NCBI GenBank assembly: GCA_965203605.1
Contig: OZ241902.1
Span: forward strand, 1,426,001-1,490,000
From: JAPOUP01 sp965203605
GTDB taxonomy: Bacteria > Pseudomonadota > Alphaproteobacteria > Rhodobacterales > Rhodobacteraceae
Direction: 5' to 3'
DNA: 64,000 nucleotides
Position numbers and translations under genes: made by a program. The notes under the pieces were generated by a model, which worked only from the letters and a program-made list of their open reading frames with translations, was not told the origin of the DNA and ran no database searches. This document shows, one piece after another, positions 17,075 to 26,021 of this stretch; the first letter of the stretch is position 1, and every line of letters begins with the position of its first letter.

Positions 17075-18325
17075 TCACGGATTTGTCTTTCCCTTCGTTT
17101 CATCCACCAGGAAACCCGCAGTGCCTGCATAGCCCTTGACGATCGCCTCACGCCGCTCTCGGCTGAGCACGTCGTCGACATTCCCGAACAGATACGGATT
17201 GACCTTCTCAACCTCGTCGATCACACGCTCCGGCCCGCCACCCCGGTTGAGTCGGACGACCTGCGCCGTCTTCGGCAGCCGGTCCTTCTGATACACATAA
17301 AGCGCCTCGCGCGGATGTTCGGAGACCGCGAGGCAATCGGCCAGGCAACGGGCATCGAGGATTGCCTGTGAGGCGCCGTTTGAGCCGACTGGATACATGG
17401 GATGGGCGGCATCACCAAGCAGGGTCACGCGGCCATGTGTCCAGCGCGGAAGCGGGTCGCGGTCAGCCATCGGATACTCGTAAATCGCCGGCGTTGCCCG
17501 CACCAGCGCCTCGATGTCCATGCCGGGTATCGAGAACCGCTTTGCGTGCGGCAGTACTTCGGACAGATGGGCGACCTTCGACCAGCTCTTTTCCGGCGGC
17601 GGCGAGACAGCGCCGTCAGCGATACGGACCCCAACCACCCAGTTGGTCAACTGCTTGCCGTTTTCTATCGGAGCGATCGGGTAGAGGACGAACTTGCCGC
17701 CCATGCCGCCACTGATCGCCATGGTCTCGCCGTCTTCCCAGACCGGCCAATCGGTGGCGCCGCGCCACATGACAACACCATTCCAGCTGGGTAGCCCTTC
17801 GTCGGGATAGAATGTACGCCGACCGACGCTGTGAATGCCATCGGCGCAGACGAGAATCTCGCCGCGTTCGGTGCGGCTGTTGCCACCGGCGACACTGTCC
17901 ACGAAATTGGCGGTAACTCCACCCTCATCCTGCACGAAGCCGGAAAGCTGGGCACCCGTCTGCACCGACCCGGTGCCCAGCCGTTCAGTGACGGCATCAT
18001 AGAGCACCTTCTGCAGCCTACCGCGATGGATCGAAAACTGCGGCATGTCGTGGCCGGCATAGGTGCCACGCGGTTCACTCCATACTTCCTGGCCGTGCTT
18101 GGTGAGATAGCGCAGTTCACGGATGCGCAGCGCCACCGCCTCCAGCCGCTCTAGCAGACCGAGTCCGGCCAGTTCCTTGATGGCATGCGGCAGAGTGTTG
18201 ATGCCGACACCAACTTCACGCACTGCGGACGCCCGCTCGAAAATTCGGGCCCGGATCCCCCGCTGATGCAACATGAGTGCGGTTGTCAGGCCTCCAATTC
18301 CGGCACCTGCTATCAATACCTGCAT
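17075..18325 (-). CDS. FAD-dependent monooxygenase, PhzS-like
   Basis: 416 residues of the p-hydroxybenzoate-hydroxylase class. The dinucleotide fold is IAGAGIGGLTTALML at the N terminus, the second FAD motif is VTLLGDAAHPMYPVGSNGA near residue 300. Relatives such as PhzS hydroxylate or oxidatively decarboxylate an aromatic acid using NADH and oxygen. It is the last gene of the eleven-gene run starting at 28385, so it probably acts on a later intermediate. Substrate unknown. Confidence 0.85.
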   Translation of the reverse strand: MQVLIAGAGIGGLTTALMLHQRGIRARIFERASAVREVGVGINTLPHAIKELAGLGLLERLEAVALRIRELRYLTKHGQEVWSEPRGTYAGHDMPQFSIHRGRLQKVLYDAVTERLGTGSVQTGAQLSGFVQDEGGVTANFVDSVAGGNSRTERGEILVCADGIHSVGRRTFYPDEGLPSWNGVVMWRGATDWPVWEDGETMAISGGMGGKFVLYPIAPIENGKQLTNWVVGVRIADGAVSPPPEKSWSKVAHLSEVLPHAKRFSIPGMDIEALVRATPAIYEYPMADRDPLPRWTHGRVTLLGDAAHPMYPVGSNGASQAILDARCLADCLAVSEHPREALYVYQKDRLPKTAQVVRLNRGGGPERVIDEVEKVNPYLFGNVDDVLSRERREAIVKGYAGTAGFLVDETKGKTNP

Positions 18326-18334
18326 TCTATGCGT

Positions 18335-18790
18335 CTACTCCTGCTCCGGTGGCAGAAAATCGATTTCATGCTCTGCGGAGATGGCAACGAGTCTTGCCGG
18401 ATCCGGGTCTGCGCCCATATTGTGGATGGCCCAGAACAGGTCGTAGAGACGCGCCGAGGGCGAGACCCAGAAAAGCGTTTTGATGGTTGAATCGGACTTG
18501 TTGAATATGCCGTGAGGTATGCCACGCGGCAGATGCACAAGGTCTCCAGGTTCGGCAAGGTCTTCCTTTCCGTCTAGCAGAAAGTCGAAGCGGCCCTCGA
18601 GAATGTAAAGGAATTCGTCCTGTGTTGGGTGGATATGCGGCGGAACGAACGTTCCAGGCGGCAAAGTCGCATGCCAGGAAAAGGACGATTCGGACAAATG
18701 CTTCGGCACGTAGGTCTGGCCCAGTATATTCCAGCTGATGCCCTCCATTCCCTCGCGGGCCCGGGTTATTCCAATAGGCATCTCATTCAT
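18335..18790 (-). CDS. Single-domain cupin
   Basis: 151 residues with one cupin barrel: motif 1 PHIHPTQDEFLYILEG gives two histidines and a glutamate, motif 2 PGDLVHLPRGIPHGI gives the third histidine. The protein probably binds iron or manganese. It is much shorter than gentisate dioxygenase, so ring cleavage cannot be assumed. It lies between the flavin monooxygenase and the LivF-like ATPase in the aromatic operon. Confidence 0.8.
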   Translation of the reverse strand: MNEMPIGITRAREGMEGISWNILGQTYVPKHLSESSFSWHATLPPGTFVPPHIHPTQDEFLYILEGRFDFLLDGKEDLAEPGDLVHLPRGIPHGIFNKSDSTIKTLFWVSPSARLYDLFWAIHNMGADPDPARLVAISAEHEIDFLPPEQE

Positions 18791-18810
18791 GGTTCATCCT
18801 TTCCGATCGT

Positions 18811-19506
18811 TCAGAGATGGAGATGGCCTTCGACAGTGTCGGCGTCTGTCTTAAGCGCCTGATTGCTGCCCCTCCAGACCACCTCTCCCTTATTGAGCAC
18901 GGTGTGCCAGTCGGCGAATTCTGAAAGTGCACCGATGTCCTTGTCAATGACCAGAATTGCCTGCCCCTCCGATTTGAGAGCCGCAAGCTTTGCCCAGATC
19001 TCCTGGCGGATGAGCGGCGCCAATCCCTCTGTTGCCTCATCCAGGATCAGCAGGGACGGGTTGGTCATAAGCGCCCTGCCGATCGCAAGCATCTGCTGTT
19101 CGCCACCCGAAAGCCGGGAGCCTGGATTGTTCCTTCGCTCCTTGAGCGCTGGGAAAAATGCGTAGACCTTCGATACGTCCCAGACACCGCGCGGGCGGGC
19201 GAAGGCACGCAGGTTCTCTTCCACCGACAGGGTCGGAAATATCTGCCGACCCTCCGGCACAAGACCGATGCCGGCCTGACCGACGCGGAACGGCGGTGCC
19301 GCCGTGATTTCCCGGTTTCTGAAGCGGATGCTTCCGGCCATCGGTTTGAGCAGCCCCATGATCGAGCGGACCGTCGTGGTCTTGCCCATGCCGTTGCGGC
19401 CGAGCAGCGTCGCCGCTTCGCCTTCATCGATTGACAACTCCACACCGAAAAGAACCTGGGAAAGACCGTAACCGGCTTCAAGGCCTCTGACTTCCAGAAG
19501 GCTCAT
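18811..19506 (-). CDS. ABC transporter ATPase, LivF-like (second system)
   Basis: 231 residues with Walker A (GRNGMGKTT), signature (LSGGEQQM) and Walker B (LLILDEATEG). It overlaps the LivG-like gene by four bases. Together with 19503-23351 it makes a complete importer in the aromatic operon. Confidence 0.9.
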   Translation of the reverse strand: MSLLEVRGLEAGYGLSQVLFGVELSIDEGEAATLLGRNGMGKTTTVRSIMGLLKPMAGSIRFRNREITAAPPFRVGQAGIGLVPEGRQIFPTLSVEENLRAFARPRGVWDVSKVYAFFPALKERRNNPGSRLSGGEQQMLAIGRALMTNPSLLILDEATEGLAPLIRQEIWAKLAALKSEGQAILVIDKDIGALSEFADWHTVLNKGEVVWRGSNQALKTDADTVEGHLHL

Positions 19507-20252
19507 GCCGCATCGCTCCCCAGATAGGCGGCGCGCGCCCGCTCGTCGGCGCGCACCTCCTGCGGCGTACCGGTGACGACAATCCTCCCATTCGCGAGAA
19601 CCGAAATACGGTCGGCCAACCTGAACACCGCGTCCATATCGTGTTCGACAAGCAGCATGGGCATGGTCTTCTTCAGACCGAGCAACGTCCCGATCAGCGT
19701 TTCGCTCTCACCCTTGCCCATTCCCGCCATGGGCTCGTCAAGCAACAGGGCCTTCGGCGCACCGACAATGGCCATTGCGAGTTCCAGCAACCGGTGTTCG
19801 CCATGCGAAAGATCGGCACTGCGCACATCCTGCCGATGGCCAAGGCCGAGCATCGTCAGCACCGCACCTGCCCGATCGTTAAGCGCTTCCTCCTGCGCCG
19901 CCCTCCCGAAGAAACGAAAGCTCGAACCGTCTTTTGCCTGGGCCGCCAGCGCAGTGTTCTCCAACACCGTATAGCCGGAAATGATCGATGTGATCTGGAA
20001 TGTACGTCCAAGCCCGGCATGGGTTCTTTGCGGTGTGGAATAGTTGGAAATGTCCACGCCATCGAGCATCACCCTGCCACTCTCGACAGCAAGATTTCCA
20101 GCCACCAGGTTGATGAGCGTCGATTTGCCGGCGCCGTTGGGACCGATCAGGGCGTGGCACTCGTCGCGACGCAGATCCAGCGACACGTTGTCCGTGACGC
20201 GAAGCGAACCGAAATTCCTGACCAGGCTTTCGAGTTCAAGGATTGCGCTCAT
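19503..20252 (-). CDS. ABC transporter ATPase, LivG-like (second system)
   Basis: 249 residues from ATG at 20252, which overlaps the LivM-like stop by four bases (ATGA); an upstream start at 20345 would run well into that gene and lacks family similarity. Walker A is GPNGAGKST, the signature is DLSHGEHRL, Walker B is ALLLDEPMAG and the H-loop is LVEHD. Confidence 0.9.
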   Translation of the reverse strand: MSAILELESLVRNFGSLRVTDNVSLDLRRDECHALIGPNGAGKSTLINLVAGNLAVESGRVMLDGVDISNYSTPQRTHAGLGRTFQITSIISGYTVLENTALAAQAKDGSSFRFFGRAAQEEALNDRAGAVLTMLGLGHRQDVRSADLSHGEHRLLELAMAIVGAPKALLLDEPMAGMGKGESETLIGTLLGLKKTMPMLLVEHDMDAVFRLADRISVLANGRIVVTGTPQEVRADERARAAYLGSDAA

Positions 20253-21238
20253 TTCCGGACGTCCGAGCGTGGAATGAGGCTGACCAGCCCGCCCCGTGCA
20301 AACAGCACGGTCAGCACAAGCAGCGGGCCGAAAATGAGTTTCCATTCATGGGTGATCAGCGACAGGCCCTCCTCGATGAGCACGACAAACAAGGCACCCA
20401 GCAGCGCCCCGTTGCGTGTGCCCATGCCACCCAACACGACCATGATGATGAGGTTGCCCGAATTCTGCCACGCAGCGGTTGCCGGGCTTATATATTCAGC
20501 ATGGCAGGCGGTCAGAAACCCGGCAATGCCGGCCAGCAGACCAGCGATCACATAGGCGATCAGGCGGTATCTGAAGATGTCGAATCCCATCGTGCCGACA
20601 CGCACCGGGTTTTGCTTTCCGGCGCGCAGGACGCGCCCAAAGCGCGATGCCGACAACCGGCCGACGAACAGCCAGGTCAGCGCCAGCACAATCAGGGTCG
20701 AATAGAACAGACTGGAACCGTTCTGAAAAACATAACTGCCGAAAAGGGTCGGCGTATCCCATAGAGTCAGTCCGTCATCGCCTCCATAGGAGGAGAGCGA
20801 AGAGAGCGAAAAGAACAGCATCTGTCCGAAGGCCAACGTGATCATGATGAAGTAGACGCCCGAGGTGCGCAGCGAAATCGCGCCGGTGACGAGCGCGAAC
20901 AGGCCGCAGACCAGTAGAACCATCGCGAGAATCGGCAGTGCGTTGGTCATGCCTTCGGCCAGGGCAATGCCAGTCACGTAAGAGCCGAGCCCCAGAAATG
21001 CGGCATGTCCGAAGCTGACCAACCCGCCGTAGCCAATTAGCAGGTCGAGGGACACGGCGGCAATTGCCAGGATCATCGCCTTTATGACCAGGTTTTCAAC
21101 ATAATTGCCGCCGGCAAAATCGGTTCCAAACGGTGTAAGGGCCAACAGCGCAAGGACAAACAGCCCGAAAACCATCGGCTGGTCGACAGGCCCGACACCG
21201 CTGGTCGTCTGCGTTCCGGTCACCGATCGTTCCCTCAT
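20249..21238 (-). CDS. ABC permease, LivM-like (second system)
   Basis: 329 residues with about nine hydrophobic segments and the LivM landmarks LDLLIGYGGLVSFGHAAF and RFGRVLRAGKQNPVRVG. It overlaps its LivH partner by four bases at 21235-21238. Confidence 0.9.
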   Translation of the reverse strand: MRERSVTGTQTTSGVGPVDQPMVFGLFVLALLALTPFGTDFAGGNYVENLVIKAMILAIAAVSLDLLIGYGGLVSFGHAAFLGLGSYVTGIALAEGMTNALPILAMVLLVCGLFALVTGAISLRTSGVYFIMITLAFGQMLFFSLSSLSSYGGDDGLTLWDTPTLFGSYVFQNGSSLFYSTLIVLALTWLFVGRLSASRFGRVLRAGKQNPVRVGTMGFDIFRYRLIAYVIAGLLAGIAGFLTACHAEYISPATAAWQNSGNLIIMVVLGGMGTRNGALLGALFVVLIEEGLSLITHEWKLIFGPLLVLTVLFARGGLVSLIPRSDVRK

Positions 21239-22161
21239 ACCGAACCCTTTGCCGGAAACAGACCTTGAGGCCGGAAGAAGAGCACCGCCGCCATGAAAAT
21301 ATAGATCAGCATGGATGCCAGCGACGGTCCGATCTGATTGGCCGCCGACGGATTGAAAAACAGGTGCATGACGTCAGTGGCCAACGACCGTCCCAGCGTG
21401 TCGATCAGGCCGACGAGCAGCGCGGCGATGAATGCGCCGCGGATCGAACCGATGCCACCGATGACAATGACGACAAAGGCGACGATCAGGAGGTTGTCGC
21501 CCATACCGGGCTCGATGGTGAATATCGGTGCAGCCATTGCCCCGGCAAAGCCGGCAAGCATGGCGCCGAAGCCGAATACGACAGTGAACAGCTGCCGGAT
21601 GTTGACGCCGAGTGCGCTGACCATATCCGCGTTCGACGCCCCTGCCCTGATCAACATGCCGACCCGCGTCCTGGTGACGATCAGGTATAGGCCTGCCGCA
21701 ACAACCATGCCGACAACGATGAGGCTCAGCCTGTAGACCGGATAAAGCAGGTTGTCGGTGAGCTGCAGCGACGCTGACAGAAGCTCAGGCGTCGGAAGCG
21801 TCAATGTCGCCGGCCCCCAGATCACTTTCACCGCTTCATTGAAAAAAAGGATGATACCGAAGGTGGCCAGCACCTGATAGAGATGGCCGCGGTCGTAAAG
21901 ATGCCTGAAAACCAGCGTTTCCAGCATCAGTCCAAGCACAAGGGCGGTGATCAGCCCCAGCAGAAGCGCGGCGAAGAAATTGCCGGTTACGCTCATGAAC
22001 ATGAAGGTCAGATAGGCGCCGATCATATATTGGACGCCATGGGCCAGGTTGATGAAACCCATGACGCCGAAGACAAGGGTCAGCCCGGCCGCGATCAGAA
22101 ACAGCAGTACCCCGTATTGTGCCCCATTCAGCAGCTGTATGAGGAAGAGTGTTGAATCCAT
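21235..22161 (-). CDS. ABC permease, LivH-like (second system)
   Basis: 308 residues from ATG at 22161 (MDSTLFLIQLLNGAQYG), the usual start for the family. An alternative ATG at 22209 would add 16 residues and overlap the binding-protein gene. The landmarks are AAGLTLVFGVMGFINLAHG and RTRVGMLIRAGASNADM. About eight membrane segments. No hairpin separates it from the binding-protein gene, unlike the first Liv system. Confidence 0.88.
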   Translation of the reverse strand: MDSTLFLIQLLNGAQYGVLLFLIAAGLTLVFGVMGFINLAHGVQYMIGAYLTFMFMSVTGNFFAALLLGLITALVLGLMLETLVFRHLYDRGHLYQVLATFGIILFFNEAVKVIWGPATLTLPTPELLSASLQLTDNLLYPVYRLSLIVVGMVVAAGLYLIVTRTRVGMLIRAGASNADMVSALGVNIRQLFTVVFGFGAMLAGFAGAMAAPIFTIEPGMGDNLLIVAFVVIVIGGIGSIRGAFIAALLVGLIDTLGRSLATDVMHLFFNPSAANQIGPSLASMLIYIFMAAVLFFRPQGLFPAKGSV

Positions 22162-22196
22162 CTGACCGCGCCGGGGACCCTGTGTTGCCGTTCCTT

Positions 22197-23351
22197 TTAC
22201 ATCCTGCACTGTTCGGCAAAGCTGTCCGCGTAGTCTTCAAACACCTTCTTTTCGATTTCCGTCCAGAATTTGCCATCGTCCCGCTGGGCAACCCGCAGGA
22301 GGTAGAAGTCCTGGATCGGGAAATGGTTGTTGTTGAACCTGAAGTCACCGCGCAACGACTGGAAATCGGCCGCTTCGAGGGCTTTTCGCACCGCATTCTT
22401 GTCGGAGAGATCGCCGCCAACGGCGCGAACGGCACTGTCGATCAGTTGGACGGCATCATAGCCCTGCATGGCAAAGCCGCCCGGAACGTAACCGTATCTC
22501 TCCTCGAATGCTGCGACAAATTCCCTACTCTGCGGCAAGTCGATGCTGGGTGCCCAGTTGGTGGCGCCGAACATGCCGAGCGCCGCTTCCTTCTGCGCCG
22601 GAAGCGTTGCTTCGTCGACAGTGAAAGCAGACAGGAAGGTCATCCTGTCGGCAAGCCCGGCTTCGCGGAACTGCTTGACAAAGCGCACGCCCATGCCGCC
22701 TGGCATGAAGGTGAACAGGGCGTCCGCTCCGGAGGTTGACATCCTGGCGATTTCAGCCGAGAAATCATTGTGGCCGAGCGGAGTATAGACCTCGTCGGCA
22801 ATGTTACCCCTGTAGAATTTCTTGAAGCCTTCCATGGCATCCCGCCCAGCCTGATAGTTCGGCGCCATCATGAACACGCTTTTGATGCCCTGTTCCTGGG
22901 CATGCTTGCCGAGAACCTCGAAGTTCTGGTTGTTCTGGTAGGACGTCGAAAAGAAATATGGGCTGCAGTTCTTGCCAGCAAGCACCGAGGGTCCCGCATT
23001 GGGGCTGATCAGGAAAGTCTCCGACTGGGTAACCGGCTTGAAAATGGCACCGAGCACATTGGAAAACACGGTGCCGATGACGAAATCGACTTCATCACGT
23101 TCCAGCAGGCGTTTGACCCTCGTGAGCGCCACGTCCGGTTTCAGTTCGGAATCTACGACGATCAGTTCGGTATCGATACCTCCAATCCTTCCATCCATCC
23201 TGTCGAGCGCAAGCTGGACTCCGCCCTCGACCTGCCTACCGAGCACCGCCGACGGTCCCGACAGCGTGACGACGAGACCGATCTTCAATTCTTCGGCCTG
23301 GACCGACGACACCATCAGCAAAGTGCCAAGTGCACACAGCATTCTTTTCAT
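22197..23351 (-). CDS. ABC transporter periplasmic binding protein (second system)
   Basis: 384 residues from ATG at 23351, preceded by GGGAG; further upstream codons look non-native. The signal peptide is MKRMLCALGTLLMVSSVQA. The mature part has VVTLSGPSAVLGRQVEGG and SVFMMAPNYQAGRDAM, typical of Peripla_BP_6 proteins that bind aromatic acids or amino acids. The ligand is probably the aromatic acid activated by the ligase at 23996-25561. Confidence 0.88.
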   Translation of the reverse strand: MKRMLCALGTLLMVSSVQAEELKIGLVVTLSGPSAVLGRQVEGGVQLALDRMDGRIGGIDTELIVVDSELKPDVALTRVKRLLERDEVDFVIGTVFSNVLGAIFKPVTQSETFLISPNAGPSVLAGKNCSPYFFSTSYQNNQNFEVLGKHAQEQGIKSVFMMAPNYQAGRDAMEGFKKFYRGNIADEVYTPLGHNDFSAEIARMSTSGADALFTFMPGGMGVRFVKQFREAGLADRMTFLSAFTVDEATLPAQKEAALGMFGATNWAPSIDLPQSREFVAAFEERYGYVPGGFAMQGYDAVQLIDSAVRAVGGDLSDKNAVRKALEAADFQSLRGDFRFNNNHFPIQDFYLLRVAQRDDGKFWTEIEKKVFEDYADSFAEQCRM

Positions 23352-23394
23352 GGTTGTTCTCCCTTTGACAGTTCTTTCGCCCGCTGTCGGGCAA

Positions 23395-23964
23395 TCAGCC
23401 GGCCTGCGGCACTTCGTTCGTTCCCTTCCACTCCATGCGGGACAGTGCCGAATCAAGCGGGACGCCCATCAGATGGTTGGAATAGTTTGACAGTGTTTTC
23501 ATGGATACGCACATCACTACTTCAAGAACGTTCCGTTTGCTGAAACCGGCGTCCAGAAATGCTTCCATCTCATTCGTGGCGTGTCCCTGTTTGCCGACGA
23601 GCGCCGCGGTAAACCGGCGCAGCGCTTCAAGCCTCTCATCAGCGATCGGATTGCCGGTGCGCACCGCTTCGATGATCTGCTTGTCGAGTTTGGCCAGACG
23701 GGCTCCGGAGGAGTGTGCCGCAACACAGTATCTGCACCCATTCTCGACACTCGCCACGAGCAGAATGAGTTGTTGCTGATCCGGTGAAAATCCGGTTCTG
23801 GAAACCAGCGATGACAGCGAGAAATACGCCTCAAGGGCGACATCGGATTCGGCAAGCATGGCGTAAAAGTTGGGTAGAAATCCCATCTTCCTCAACGCGC
23901 CGTCGAGCAGTTCTCCGGATTTGCCGGGAGCGTTCTCCGGTTTGTAGATCGTAAACTCTGTCAT
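23395..23964 (-). CDS. AhpD/carboxymuconolactone decarboxylase-like protein
   Basis: 189 residues, nearly all helical. The redox motif is CRYCVAAHSSGA, the E-x-x-C-x-x-C-x-x-x-H pattern of AhpD-type hydroperoxidases. It probably removes peroxide released by uncoupled flavin monooxygenases in the same operon, though a direct catabolic role is possible. It lies between the binding-protein and ligase genes. Confidence 0.82.
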   Translation of the reverse strand: MTEFTIYKPENAPGKSGELLDGALRKMGFLPNFYAMLAESDVALEAYFSLSSLVSRTGFSPDQQQLILLVASVENGCRYCVAAHSSGARLAKLDKQIIEAVRTGNPIADERLEALRRFTAALVGKQGHATNEMEAFLDAGFSKRNVLEVVMCVSMKTLSNYSNHLMGVPLDSALSRMEWKGTNEVPQAG

Positions 23965-23995
23965 TGCGATTCCTCTGGATTATTTGTCGGGAGGT

Positions 23996-25561
23996 TCAGG
24001 GCTTTACGTCGGCAAGCTGCTGTCTGAGCTCACCACGCATGATCTTGCGGGTCGGGGTCAGCGGCATGGCATCGATGAATTCAAGCCGCTCTGGCCACTT
24101 GTATTTTGCGATTCCCCGGGCGTTCAGCAGACGGGTCACGTCCTCCAGCGTCAGCGACTGTCCCTCGCGCAGCTGCACGCATAGACAGGCCCTTTCGCCT
24201 AGATCGGCATCGGGATACGGCACGATCGCACAGGCATGTATGGCGTCAAGGGCGGTCAACAGGTCCTCGACATCGACAGGGTTGTATTTTAGCCCACCGC
24301 GGTTGATCAGTTCCCTGACCCGTCCGGTAAGGGTAAGGAAGCCACTGTCATCGATAACGGCGAGATCGCCGGTTCGGAACCAACCGTCCTCTGCGAAAGC
24401 TGCCTCGGTTTCAGAAGGGTTTTTGAGATAGCCGGCGAAAACCGAGGGCCCCCTTACCTGCAATTCGCCCTCGCTTCCTGCCGGCAGTGCCGTTCCGTCC
24501 TCATCAACTGTGCGCAGTTCAGTAGCCTCCGAAGCGCGCCCGGCGGTGACAAACCTTGTCCTTCGCGGATCGTCCGGGCGGCCGAATGCCCCGGCCTGCA
24601 ACTCGCTCATGCCCCAAAGCTGTATCACCGCACCCCTTTCCATCAGACCATCGACCTGCTCAGCCAATGCCGACGGAACAGTGGATCCCGACAGACATGT
24701 AAAGCGCGTGTGCGCCAAATGGTCGGCTGTAATGGCGCCCGCGGCGCAGAATGTCGCAAAATGCGCTGGTGCGGCAAATATGCCATTCGGTTTCAGATCC
24801 AACAATGCAGTCAGGAAACTCTGCGGATCAAAGACCGGCAACAGTGCCTGCGCGGCACCGGTCGCCAAGCACATATGAATCACGAACAGGCCATAGAGAT
24901 GTGTGTAGGGCGCAACTGACAGCATTGTCTCATCTGCCGCAATGCCGAGTTGTTCGGCGCTGCGCGACGCGTTGCCCAAAAAGCCGCGATAGGTGTGCGG
25001 AACACCCTTTGGGCTGGCTGTTGTGCCGGAAGTGTAAAGCAGCAGGTATCGATCGTCCGGCAGAAGCTCGGGCAGCTTCGGCCTGGCACAACCCTGCATG
25101 AGCTGCGTGAACTCTGCGGTGCCTTCGACGGGCGCACCCACCGCAATAACTGTTTTCAGATGCGGAAGCGATCGTCCTATCGCCAGCATTTCGCCAGCCG
25201 GTGACCGGTCCCTGAAGGATGACAGGCCAATCGCCATACGCGCGCCACTGTGGTCAAGGAGATGTCTGAGCTCCGCCTGCCCGTAGGGCATGTGTAGGGT
25301 CTGTACCACGCCGCCGCAGGTGGTGACCGCCAGAAAAGCCACCACAAAGGCTTCGATGTTCGGCAATTGTACGGCAACGACATCGCCCTTCTCAAGGCCG
25401 AGTTCCTGCAGGCCACTTGCGGTGGCGTTGACCTTTTGCTCCAGCTCGGTATAGCTCACCCGCCCGCCCGCCCCGACGATGGCCGGCGCTTCAGGCACCT
25501 CGATCGCGCGAAGCGCCAGCCAGTTCCGCAATGTATCCGTCCTGCCCTGCATATCCCTCAC
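23996..25561 (-). CDS. Aryl/acyl-CoA ligase, AMP-forming
   Basis: 521 residues of the ANL superfamily. The adenylation loop is LLYTSGTTASPKGVPHTYRG near residue 175, the hinge region is DGWFRTGDLAVID near 395, and the catalytic lysine is in PTRKIMRG near the C terminus. It joins a carboxylic acid to CoA at the cost of ATP. With an aryl-CoA monooxygenase in the operon, a benzoate derivative such as anthranilate or salicylate is the likely substrate. The start overlaps the thioesterase stop by four bases. Confidence 0.88.
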   Translation of the reverse strand: MRDMQGRTDTLRNWLALRAIEVPEAPAIVGAGGRVSYTELEQKVNATASGLQELGLEKGDVVAVQLPNIEAFVVAFLAVTTCGGVVQTLHMPYGQAELRHLLDHSGARMAIGLSSFRDRSPAGEMLAIGRSLPHLKTVIAVGAPVEGTAEFTQLMQGCARPKLPELLPDDRYLLLYTSGTTASPKGVPHTYRGFLGNASRSAEQLGIAADETMLSVAPYTHLYGLFVIHMCLATGAAQALLPVFDPQSFLTALLDLKPNGIFAAPAHFATFCAAGAITADHLAHTRFTCLSGSTVPSALAEQVDGLMERGAVIQLWGMSELQAGAFGRPDDPRRTRFVTAGRASEATELRTVDEDGTALPAGSEGELQVRGPSVFAGYLKNPSETEAAFAEDGWFRTGDLAVIDDSGFLTLTGRVRELINRGGLKYNPVDVEDLLTALDAIHACAIVPYPDADLGERACLCVQLREGQSLTLEDVTRLLNARGIAKYKWPERLEFIDAMPLTPTRKIMRGELRQQLADVKP

Positions 25562-26016
25562 TCAATTGACCGATTGGCGGCAGTACCCGATACTTCGGAT
25601 ATTCGTGGTTCTCGACTTTTTCCCAATTCATCCAGAAACTGTTCGGATGCTGTCGGATCTCGCTCAATACTCGTATGGACCGGCTTCGGTTCGGCTAGCA
25701 TCAGATCCTCACCGTCCGTGAGCCTGGCTCGGATCGAACGCGTCTGGGATGGGATGTTCTGCGACCTGACCGTCAGGTACCACTCAATGATGCCTCCGAG
25801 TTCGGCATGCCTCAGGAAATTCACGTTCACTGCAGCAATCGGAATGCCCCATCGCATCAGCGAGTGCATGACTTCTATTGAATGGTCGAGCAGACCGCCG
25901 AACCAGTCTTCGACAACGCCGTTGACGTGCCCAACCAGTCTCGGACAAAAGGCGATGCCTACCGGATCGCAGTCGGCAAATCGGAGTTTCGAGGTGACTG
26001 TGAACACCGAAGTCAT
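25558..26016 (-). CDS. Hotdog-fold acyl-CoA thioesterase (4-hydroxybenzoyl-CoA type)
   Basis: 152 residues. RFADCDPVGIAFCP near the N terminus is the active-site segment of the 4HBT family, with the catalytic aspartate at residue 17. It hydrolyses an aryl-CoA, releasing the free hydroxylated acid or relieving CoA trapping. It lies six bases downstream of the bifunctional hydroxylase gene and overlaps the ligase gene. Confidence 0.82.
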   Translation of the reverse strand: MTSVFTVTSKLRFADCDPVGIAFCPRLVGHVNGVVEDWFGGLLDHSIEVMHSLMRWGIPIAAVNVNFLRHAELGGIIEWYLTVRSQNIPSQTRSIRARLTDGEDLMLAEPKPVHTSIERDPTASEQFLDELGKSREPRISEVSGTAANRSIE

Positions 26017-26021
26017 GGGCG

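Noticed and set aside
18335..18790. Gentisate 1,2-dioxygenase for the aromatic operon
   Set aside because: Single small cupin of 151 residues; the dioxygenase is about twice as long with two cupin domains.
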